Source: Lactonifactor longoviformis DSM 17459
GTDB lineage: Bacteria > Bacillota > Clostridia > Lachnospirales > Lachnospiraceae
Direction: 5' to 3'
NCBI RefSeq assembly: GCF_900129135.1
Contig: NZ_FQVI01000016.1
Span: 1-64,000, forward strand
DNA: 64,000 nucleotides
The first letter of the stretch is position 1; every line of letters starts with the position of its first letter. The notes beneath the pieces are model-generated. The model was given only the letters and a program-made list of their open reading frames with translations, had not been told where the DNA came from and searched no databases. Shown here one piece after another: positions 43,013-55,000 of this stretch. Position numbers and translations under genes: made by a program.

Positions 43013-46000
43013 ATGAAAAAACGATTTATTGCGTTATTGCTGGCTTTGACAATGCTGGTGGATTCTCCGGGCATGATCTATGCATCCCAGTTGGAATCTT
43101 CCACAGAGTACAGTAGCGGGGAAGCGGAAACTAATCCCGGGGAGACGGCAGAACCTCGGGAATTCCAGGATTTTGTTTTTGACAATGGTACGATTACCGG
43201 TTATACCGGAACTTCCAGCGAGATTGTTATTCCGGAGGAGATTGACGGCATTCCGGTGACGGAGATTGGTCTCTATGCGTTTTCGGAGATGGAGAGCATT
43301 GTCCATGTCTCTTTTCCTGCTACGCTGAAGAAAATTGGAAACGGCGCTTTCAGAAAATGCCGGAACCTGGAGGGAGAGCTTATAGTTCCGGACAGTGTGG
43401 AATATATTGGCGTGGACGCGTTTAATGAATGTACAAGTCTGACCAGTCTGTCTCTGGGAAATGGAGTAAAGACAATCGAGGGCTATGCGTTTTATGGGTG
43501 TACCGGCCTTACCGGAGAACTTGTGCTGCCTGAAAACTTGGAAAAGATTGGGGAGGCTGCCTTCCGGGACTGCACCGGACTTTCCGGGACTTTGAAGCTT
43601 CCGGATACTTTGAAAACACTGGAGTCCGGTGTGTTCTACGGCTGCAGCGGATTCTCCGGGGAGCTTGACATCCCGGATCAGGTAAAGCAGCTGGAGAGTA
43701 AGACATTCTATGGGATGTCCGGAATTTCCGGGTTTTATGTCGGTGCTTCGGTTGAGCAGATTAATGTGGCGGGACCCAGCTTCCAGGCCGGAACCTTCGA
43801 TGGGTGTACCGGAGCGGAATTTATAAAGTTTAGATCTTCGGTCCCTCCTGATCTGGGAGGATTGATAGAAACGTTTTCTGATATGACGTCTCTGAATCGA
43901 ATCTGGGTCCCCGCAGAGAGTTATAAGGCTTATAATCTGGCCTACCAGAATTACGTGCCGGATTCGGCCAGGATCTTTACAGAGTCAAGTTCACCTTTTC
44001 TCTCTGACAATGAGGGCGTGCTCATCGGGTATGTGGGAGAGGAAGAGGCGGTCCGGGTTCCTGACGGGATTACCGCCATCGGTGCCGGCGCGTTCAGGAA
44101 TAATACATCAGTGAAAAAAATAGTACTTCCTGCGCAGCTCAGTTCTATAGGTAAAAATGCGTTTGCAGGCTGCACCCAGCTGGCCGAGCTTCAGTTTCTG
44201 GGAGAGGCTCCGCCGGATGTTTCAGAAAATCCGGATATTTTTCAGAATCTGGAAAGCCTTACTGCTCTGAAAGTACCCCTGGGCTTTTATGATACGTATC
44301 GAAATGCCTACGGATCCTACCTGCCTGAGAAGACTGTGCTCTCAGAAACCGGAGCAGAGGATTTTCAGATAGACGGAACTGTGCTCACCAGGTATACAGG
44401 AACAGAGAGCCAGGTGCGGATTCCGGAAGGAATTACAGAAATTGCTCCCTATGTATTTCAGAATAACGCCGCAGTTAAGAAGGTAATCTTCCCGGATTCT
44501 CTTCAGAAAATTGGAGATTACGCATTCGACGGCTGCAGCGGGCTGACTTCTCTGGAGTTGAATCAGGGCCTGCAGTCCATAGGGATCTGTGCGTTTCAGA
44601 ACTGCGGCAATATAGAAGGCAGTTTCACGGTTCCGTCTTCGGTGGCAACCATTGGGGCAGGGGCTTTTTCCTGGTGCTCCGGCATAGAAGCTCTGGTTTT
44701 GGAAGAGGGAATCGCATCCATTGGAACCGAGGCTTTCCTCGGCTGCAGCGGCATCACGGGCACTCTGCGCCTTCCGGATACTCTGACTGCCATAGAAGCG
44801 AAAAGCTTTATGGACTGCAGCGGCATTGAGAATATTTTCTTACCGGGGATGCTTGAGAGAATCGGCAGACAGGCTTTTGAGAACTGTTCAGGATTCCAGG
44901 GAGAACTGATCATTCCCGACACGGTAACTACGGTTGAATATGCTGCTTTTAAAGGTATGAGCAAACTTACCGGCGTTGTGATAGGGGAAAATGCTGCGTA
45001 TCTGAACAGCGGCGGATACAGCGACATTTCTCTGTTTTACGGCTGTATTTCCCTTGAAACTATAACATTTTTGGGCGCTGCGGCCCCGTACTTCGGTGCT
45101 GTGGGGGATGCCTTTTCGGGACTGACCAGTCTGAAACACCTTATTATTCCCCAGGGATCCTATGAAAGCTATATAGCTGTCTTCGGGGATGGCCTTCCAG
45201 AAGGCATTTATCCCAAAGAAGCTGGGGCAGAGGACTTTGTAATAGATGAAAACAGACTGATAGCCTACTTTGGGGAGGATTCTGCAGTGCAGGTGCCGGA
45301 AGGGGTTACCTCTATCGGAACCAGTGCATTCTACAACCGCACAAAGGTTGAACAGGTGATATTGCCGGACAGCGTACAGGTGATTGGAGAAAGCGCCTTT
45401 AAAGAGTGCGGGCAGCTGAAAAGTATCCGGCTGGGCAACGGCATACAGGAAATCAAAAATAGTGCATTCCGAAACTGCAGCAGCCTGGCTCAAAAGCTGG
45501 AACTGCCTCAGGGAGTTACAAAAATCGGGGACTATGCATTCTCCGGATGCGTGAAACTCAGCGGACTGGAACTGCCGGAAGGCCTCTCAGAGATAGGAAT
45601 ATCCGCATTTGAAAATTGTACAGGTCTGACAGGCGGCCTCAGTCTTCCCAACGGACTGGAGACGATTGGGAGCGACGCGTTTTACAACTGCTCCGGACTG
45701 AGCGGAAGCCTGACGATACCTGGGACGGTTAAGACTATACAAAGCAATGCATTTGCCGGGTGTCATGGCCTGACAGGAAGGCTGATAATTCCGGACAGCG
45801 TCACAGAAATCGGGCAAAGTGCATTCTACAATTGCTCGGGATTTACCGGCCTCACACTTTCAGAAAACTTAACAACGGTGAGATATTATACTTTTTACGG
45901 GTGTTCAGGCGTAGAGGGGCAGCTAATTATCCCTGACAGCGTTGTCACAGTGGAATACTATGCCTTCTGGGGAATGCAGCATCTGACCTCTGCCGTAATC

Positions 46001-49000
46001 GGCGCCAGCGTGGAAGAACTCAATGCAGGCAGCTATTATGGAGATACAAGCTTCGAGGGCTGCTCCTCGCTGGAAGAAATAAAGTTTCTCGGTACCGAAC
46101 CTCCTAACCTTTCAAATGGCACCTCCACGTTCCGGAATCTGCAGAGCCTGAAGAAAATCAGGGTTCCGGCCGGAACGTATCAGATATATATGCAGGTGTA
46201 CAATTCCTTTCTGACGGATCAGATAACACTTTTAGAAGAGGGGGCAGATGAGTTCCTGATCCGGGATCAGGTGCTGGTGAGTTACAGCGGAACAGGAACA
46301 GAAGTACAGATTCCCGGCGGCGTTACAGAGATAGGAACAGGGGCATTTTTGAACAATGGGTCTGTTCAGAAAGTACATATGCCTGACTCTGTAGTGACTA
46401 TCAGCAATAATGCGTTTAAAAACTGCGCAGAACTCAGAGAAATTAATTTCTCTGCAAATTTGAAAACTATCCGGGCAAATGCGTTCAGCAATTGCGCAAG
46501 CCTTCAAAAAATCGAGCTAAACTCTGGCCTTCGGGACATAGGGGGCTATGCCTTCTACAATTGCAGCGGTCTGAATCAGGAACTGGTGCTCCCTGATACG
46601 GTCGAAGAAATCGGAGACTATGCATTTTTCCAATGTACCAGTCTCACAGGTCTTACGCTTTCCGCAGGACTTACAAAGGTAGGTACGGGCAGCTTCTGGT
46701 ACTGCAGAAACATTGCCGGAGAGCTTAGGATACCGGAATCATTAACATGGATCTCCAACTACAGCTTTGCCGATTGTCAGGGCCTGACAGGCCTGTCGCT
46801 GCCGGACGGCATGAAGAGTATTCAGAATGGGGCATTTTCAGGCTGTACCGGGCTGTCTGGTACGCTGCGCTTTCCTGACAGTATTACCTACCTTGGGGAC
46901 GAGGCTTTTTCAGGCTGCAGCGGATTAACAGGGCTGAAATTGTCTGAAAACCTGGAATCTGTTACTAATAGTGCATTCCGGGGCTGCACAGGAATAGAAG
47001 GAGAGCTTGTCATACCGGATAAAGTCACATACCTGGGATACACAGCATTTGCAGGACTCGAAAAGGTTACAAGCGTGGTCATAGGCGCTAAGGTGACACT
47101 GCTTGGCGGATACGTAAATATATACGATAACAACAGCTTCCTGAACTGCACGTCCCTGGAACGGATGATTTTTAAAGGCACCACCCCTCCTGAGCTGAGA
47201 TACAATACAGAAATGTTCCGGCAGCTGCCGGCGCTTAAGATACTGCAGGTACCCGGCGGATCTTACGGCGTATACGCGGCAGCCTACGGGGATTACCTTC
47301 CGGAGGGAGTGGTAATTCGTGAGGAAGGTGCAGATGACTTTATCACAGACGGCACCGTGCTGGTTCATTATGCCGGCAGTGCAGAGGAAGTACAGGTGCC
47401 TGAAGGGATCACAGAGATAGGAACGGGAGCCTTTCTGAATAACACTTCTGTGACAAAGATAAGCCTGCCTGACACCGTGGAAAAAATCGGCGTAAACGCC
47501 TTCCGCAGCTGCGGCAGTCTGAAAGAAGTCACATTCGGCAGCGGCCTTGCGGAGATCGGGGACTACGCTTTTTACCAGTGCAGAAATTTGACTCAGAGGC
47601 TGGTGCTTCCGGAAGGTCTTAAAACTATCTGCACCTACGCTTTTGCAGAGTGCGGGAACATAACGGGTGTGACGCTTCCTCCGGAAATAGAACAGATCGG
47701 AAGTTATGCTTTCTACCAGTGTACGGGTATGACCGGAAATCTTACCATTCCCGGGACTTTAAAGAGAGTGGAATACAGTACCTTCGATGGCTGCAGCAGC
47801 CTTACAGGCCTTACCCTGGAAGACGGGGTGGAGGCTGTTGCCGCCTGTGCCTTCCGTGGCTGCCGGAGCATGGCGGGGGAACTCTATCTCCCGGACAGCA
47901 TTACACTTCTGGACAGCGAGGCATTTTCCAGCTGCCAGAGCTTTACAAGCCTTCGTCTTTCGGAGAAATTAACCATGATTCCTTATCTCTGTTTTGCATA
48001 TTGTGCGGGCCTGGAAGGGGAGATTACCATTCCCGACAGCGTAACCACCATAGGAAACCATGCATTCTATGGCCTGTCCAATATTACAGCAGTTACCATA
48101 GGCAGAGGCGTTGCTACGATCTACAATAGAGTTGATGACAGTTGTTTCAGCGGCTGCAATAAGTTGGAACAGATACGTTTCCTGGGCGATACCCCGCCTG
48201 ATCTGTACAATACATACGGTGCCTTCCGGGGACTTCCTTCGCTGGCACGTATCCTCATACCCAGAGGAACCTACAGGGCGTATACAGATGCTACTTATGC
48301 AACCGCACTTCCTGACAGTGTCCGTATGACAGAAGAGGGCAGCGGCGATTTCGTGATAAAGGATACGGAGCTAATCGCCTACTGCGGCACGGACGAGGAA
48401 GTAAACATTCCGGAAGGAATCACTGCAATAGGGAGAGAAGCCTTCCGGAATAATCAGGAAACCAAGAGGGTAAACTTCCCCCGATCTCTCCAAAAAATAG
48501 AGAAGAATGCTTTCAAAAACTGTACACAGCTAGTCGGCCCGTTAAAGCTGCCGGACAAGCTTACCGGGATCGGCGAGTCGGCGTTCCAGAACTGTTCGGC
48601 ACTTAGCGGTGTCCTGGCAATCCCGGACAGTGTCGCTGCAATTGATTTATATGCCTTCCAGTCCTGCAGTTCCCTTTCCGGACTGCGCCTGGGCAGCGGG
48701 ATAGAAAAAATCGGCCGGAATGCTTTTGAGAACTGTACAGGTCTGAAAGGAGATCTGTACCTTCCGGACAGTCTGACAACGCTGGAGGACGCTGCTTTCA
48801 GCGGGTGCTCAGGACTGGACGGCACTCTGCGGCTATCCGGGAATCTGACAGTCATTCGTCAGAGTGTTTTTGCCAACTGCAGCAGTCTTTCAGGGGAATT
48901 GATTATTCCGGATAAAGTGAAGGAAATATACAGCTATGCCTTTTTGGGAGACGAGAATTTCACCAGTCTGACGGTTGGAAAAAACGTTCAAATCATGAAT

Positions 49001-52000
49001 CATTCCGGCGGAAACAGCTTCTACGGATGTACGGGTATCCGCACAGTAACCTTTTTGAGCAGTCTGCCTCCGGATCTGAATGGACAGACAGACATTTTTA
49101 CCGGCCAAATGACCTCGCTCACCAATATTTACGTGCTTGGAGAGTCTCTGGAGGCGTATCGCACCGCATACGGTCCTTATCTTCCTGAAAATGTGGAGCT
49201 GTCCTCCGATACCCTGAACCTGCCACCGGGCAATTTCCGGGCGGCGAATGTATACAGCAATACCGTACATCTCACCTGGAATCCCTGTGCCGGCGATCTG
49301 ATTGAGGGATATTATATCTACCGGGATCAGATGGATGCGCCGGTGGCGGATCTTACTTCCTACAGCTTTACAGATACAGGTCTTACCCCAGGAAAACCGG
49401 TTACCTATTATATCTGCGGCTATACGGCAGATAAAAGAACTACAAAGATGGCGGCTCTTATGGTTACTCCGAAAGCCCCTGCGCCGGTAAAAATTACCAC
49501 CGATCATATATTAAACAAAGTAAGCAGGGCAAAGAATACGCTGTATGCCAGAGCGGAGGACACGGGAAACCTGGGAGCGCTGGATGGAAAAGAAACGACG
49601 GGACAGTTTTATTATCTGGATGAACAAGGACGGGAGATATCCATCGGCGGGGCACTGACAGCCCCTGACACCTTGGAGGGAAGTACCGCAGTCTACAAAG
49701 TAAACTGGGATCTGGACGGCATAGAAGACGGTATGTATACCGTAGGCTTCCGCCTGACCGATATTGACGGGAAAGAGGGAACGGTAACCCAGAGTATACT
49801 CTGCGACAACAAGGCGCCGGATAAAATCTCCAGCCTGGCCGCAGTGGGGGATACGAACAGGATCATTCTCTCCTGGAGCATTGCCCATGAGATTGATACG
49901 AAGCAATATTATATTTACAGAAGAAGCCAGGAAGACGGGGCCTACACCTTATATAAAAAGATATACGGCAGGGACACCCTTACCTGGACAGATACAACTG
50001 CAGAGCAGAACATAAAGTATTACTATTATATTGTGGGCGTCAATGATATGGGGCTGGAAAGCCCTCCGTCCGACACGGCGGCAGCTGTGGCACAATCCGA
50101 CAAAGAGCTGCCGAGAGTGGTTAAGCTGCTGCCTGCCAACGGCAAAATCATCGGCGGCACGGCTGAACTTTATGTCCAGGCGGAAGATAATGTGGCAGTG
50201 ACAGAAACCCAGATTTTATTGTCAGAAGATGAGGGGGCAAACTGGACGCTTCTGGAAAAAAATCAGGCGGAGTTCTGCAGGTATCGGCTGGATACCGCCC
50301 AGTATGAAGACGGGGCAGTGCAGGTAAAAGGTCTGGCAAAGGATGCGGCGGGAAATATAAGCGACGGCCTTATCTACACATACAAGATTGACAACCGGGG
50401 ACCGGAACAGGTGACAGGTCTGGAGTATGAGAGTACCGCAACCACCGTCACTCTGAAATGGAAAGATGTGGCGGACCAGGATTTCAGTTTTTTCCGTGTG
50501 GAAAGAAAGCTGGAGGACGGAAGCTATGAGACGGTGTGCGATGAGTACCGTACACTGGGCGTAAATATTACCGGACTGAAGCCGGAGAGTTCTTACACCT
50601 ATCGTGTGACCGCCTATGACCTCCAGGGAAACCGGGGTATTTCATCAGAAGAAATCACTGCGGCAACACAGAGTGACAGCATAGCTCCTGTCATTACCTC
50701 CATAGACCCGAAGCCCGGATACTATCGGGATGAGATACCGCTGCGTCTCACAGTATGGGACGATTCCGGTGTGGCCTCTGTAGAAATACAGACATCCACG
50801 GATATTTATAATTGGAAAACTGTGACTGAATTAGACTTCAGCGGAGATAAGCAGGAAGAAACAGCTGCCTTTCAGCTAAATGTCCGGGAGGCAGAAGAAG
50901 GCAGTCTGTATGTGAGAGGGGTGGCGGCGGACAAAGCCGGAAATACCGGCGATGCCACCATGGAAGCACCGTATGTACAGTATATCGTAGATCATACACC
51001 GCCAAAAGCACCGGAAGGCCTTGCGGCTCACTCTGACGCAGGTTATATAGAACTTCGCTGGAATATGGGAGAAGAGCAGGATCTGGACGATTATCTTCTC
51101 TACCGGGCAGAGGGGAGAGACGGTGAATATCAGCTCCTGGCAGAGAAGCTGTATGCTCTGAATTATATAGACCGCACGGCAAAGACAGGGGTGGAATACC
51201 GGTACAGGCTTCAGGCAAGGGACTATGCAGGCAATAAAAGTGCATACGGAGAGGAACTGACTGCCTCAATGGCCGAGGACACGGATCCGCCTGAGATTCA
51301 GAGTGTGTATCCGGCAGACGGGGCTGTCTTAGGTCCCTCGGCCTGCACCGTAAGTGTTTTGGCAAGTGATAATTACAAATTAAAGGCTCTGGAAATCCTG
51401 TATCAGGTAAATGAGGAGACTTCCTGGAGAACTCTGAAGACAGCCGGGGATATCGACGGTTATTATAAGCAGCTGACCGCGGATCTGCCAATCAGCAGTT
51501 TGCAGGAGGAAGATTCCATCCGGCTAAAGGCTGTGGCACAGGACGCCGGGGATAATCAGACAGAGTCAGAGATTTACTCCTATACGGTGGATAAGACTCC
51601 GCCCACAATGGAAAAAATTAATGTATCCGCAGACAGTGAAAAAATCACCCTTGCCTGGACCGGAGGCCAGGAAGAAGATTTGGCGGGATACCGGATTTAC
51701 CGGAAGGACGGCAAAGGGGAGTATCAGCTCATCAGCCAGAGAAGCAGGAGGGAGGCAGAGGAATACAGCTACAGCGACTACGGGGCGGAGAAAAATAATA
51801 CCTACTATTATAAAGTAGAAGCCACAGATCGGTATGGAAATGCCGCGTCCAGAGAGACGGACAGCGTATGGCTGAAAGCAGACCCCCAGGTGCGGGGAGA
51901 TCTGATCTGCGACCTGCAGCAGGAGGTAGGGGTAGAGTACATTTACGATGCCAGCGGTTCCGCTGCTGATCTGGAGATTGCAGACATCAGCATTGATTAC

Positions 52001-55000
52001 GGCGACGGGACGGCAGGCACCGGTGCAAAAACAGTACACAGGTATTCTGCGGAGGGAACGTATACCGTAACACTGAAGGTGACAGACAGCAAAGGAAACA
52101 CAGATACACTGGCCAAATCTGTTCGGGTAACCCAGCCAAAGCTTCTGGGGACTGTAAGGGCAAAGGTTCAGGATAACGCGGGAAATGCCCTCTCTGGTGT
52201 ACCGGTATATTTTGATCTGGACCGCACGGCAGAAAACGTAAAATATACGGACACGGAGGGTTATGTTACGTTTGCAGCATCCGCCGCCTCTTATGCGGTG
52301 GGAACCTATAAAGACGGGTATCTTCCGGTAAAAAAGACAGTTGTGGTCCGGGCCAATACCACTGCGGAAGTGACGCTGACTATGGTGCATGAGCCTATTG
52401 TCACAGGAAACTTTGAAATTAACCGGATGACTCTGGATGAGATACGTGCTGCCGGAATTGATGTAAGCAAACCGGAAAACCAGCATGTAGTAAAAGTAAA
52501 TATTCACCTTACCTACGGCAGCAAGCCCCTGGATATGGAACTGATAACCAACGGCAGCGAGATATTCGGAGGGGGAACCACTATCGTAGATACGGAAGAG
52601 GGAGACCGGCAGATTACGGCAAATGTCGTTCCTGCCCGGCCTGACGCAGGGGGCGGCAGCGGAACCGGCGGAGGCTTTATAGGAGGATTCGGAGGCGATG
52701 ACAATGTAATCATTGCTCTGATGGATGTTCCTGTGGAGGCGTCCTGCCTGAAAGAATTTTTTGATGTTAAGCTTCATATCCTCAATCATGCATCCAAAGA
52801 ATTTAACCTTTCCTCCAATCAGGTACAGCTGAATGTACCCGAAGGGCTTACCGTTGTTGACGCCATGGACAGAAGCTCTTCCTCACTGGTGAACTTCCCG
52901 GAACTTCCCGGACAGGCGGAGAAGACCCTGAGCTGGGTGCTGCGGGGAGATCAGGAAGGAAAATATGAAATATCTGCAGATTACAGCTCTGTACTTGACA
53001 TGTTCCAGGCGCCCGTACAGGCCAGACTCGTGTCAGAGGAACCAATTACGGTATACGGCCTGTCCGGTTTATCCATGAAAGCTGTGATCAACAAAGACAT
53101 CAGCAACGGGGCCATGTACTTTGATCTGGGCCTGTCAAACAACGGCCAGATAGATTACTACCTGCCCACCATTGATGTTATGGGGGAGATCATTAAAAGC
53201 TATAAATACGAAGAAGGCAAGGAGGAGGATGAACTGGAGGGCAGAGATGTCTCTGTTATGGCATTGAATGCCACGCTAAGCAATAGCAGCACAGAGTATT
53301 CCCAGATACTCGATCCTGACAAGGAGCTGGAAACACTCCATGCCGGAGAAACCTATATGAAACGGTATGTTGCCTACGGGGCAATTCAGGAGGAGGATCC
53401 CGCTTATATCCAGTCGGCTATTGCAGAGACTCTGACCGAGCTGTCCATACCGGTAGAGATTTCTTTCATTCAGATGAATTTGTTTGATATGAGCAGTCCG
53501 GATCAAAAAGTCAATGAACGCTGGAACAGCAATGCAGGGGAAAAGGAATTCATTATGGATATCTATAATACGAATTTCTATTACTTCATGCAGTCTATCT
53601 ACGATGAGAAAGATTTCTGGAAAAATGCAGGCGAATTTCTCTACAGATCCTCAAATGTATTGTTTAAAATGGACTTCCGGGTATTTACAGATGAGGACAA
53701 GAAAAAGGTGATAGACTCTTACATCGTTCAGCTGCTGGCAGATGAGTCCTTTGACGAAGCTGTGGATCTCAGCGCACAGAAAAAATACCTGGATATGGCA
53801 AAGGGTATCATAGGAGTGCTCAAAGGATATTTGAAAGACCCGGCGGATTTGGGAGAAAAGCTGGAGATACCAGAGAGCGAGGCGCTTAAGATTATTTCAA
53901 ATCTGGATATCCTGTCCGGGGATGAGGGCAGTATCCGGAAAATAGCCAAAAGTCTGGAACTGGGGGGAACCGATACATTTACCAGCCGCCTGGTGACTAT
54001 GATAGCAACAGCAGGGTCAGCGGCAGCTCTGAACTCCCTTTTTCAGTCTACACGCGTAATCGAAAAAGCACAGCGGGAAGCCATGTCTAAAGAATTAAAA
54101 TATATAGGAACCGCCATTGATTTGCTGGGTGACGCCGCGGACGGATGGATCTACTCCTGCGAGTTCACTAATACCCTTGTAAAGATTAACCAGAACAAGG
54201 AAGAAGCCATGTTTATTCTGGATACGGTGATCAATGCCCAGGGAATGGATGAACTGGTAGTTAAAGAGGCAAAGACGTTAAAGAAGAAAATATCAGATGA
54301 ATTTGACGCCAAGGCAGAACAGACTGCAGCATTTATCAAAAGCACAGCCGTTAATATGAGCGGTACGGCACTGGAACTGGCGGTGAGCGCCTTTATTAAA
54401 GCAAAATTTTTAGTTACAGGACCTGTGGTTCTTGCCATCAAGGCAATTGTCACAGCAATATACGGCGGGCTGGAGTATCTGTTTGCCTGGGAAGCCAATG
54501 TTGAAAATCTTCAGAAACTCAGATATGCAGGGGCGCTGACGAAGGCATTCAGGGATAAGTGTCAGGAATCTTTGAACAGCTTTGACAATTTATCCGCACT
54601 CAGGTCTATGAAGTATCTGATTAAGATGAGACTGCTGGGAGAAAAGGCTTATATTACTTCAATTTCGGAAAATAAGACAGAGGAGGTGCTAAGTAATATC
54701 AACAGCGAGGCGGGGGCATCCTACAAGTCCCTGAATGAATACTATTGGGCAAAAGAATCCAGGGTTTTATATTGCCGGGATATACTGTTTAACACAACCT
54801 ACCAGTCTATGGAGGTGCCTGAGGCACCTGCGGTATCTATTAATTATGAGGGCTGCTGCACGGCAGAAGCTTTCGGGAAGGATTATGAATATTCCTGGGA
54901 TGGGGTTCAGTGGACAGAGGCAAACGGTCAGGCAATTCCATTTATACCAAAGGAGACCGGACAGATGCTCTGGGTGAGAAAAAAGGCATCCAGCGAAGCA

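Noticed and set aside
51566-52789. Long antisense ORF (407 codons) within the second giant gene
   Set aside because: It is a shadow of a clear coding frame, with no ribosome binding site or recognisable domain. The same holds for 36894-37808 and other antisense frames.
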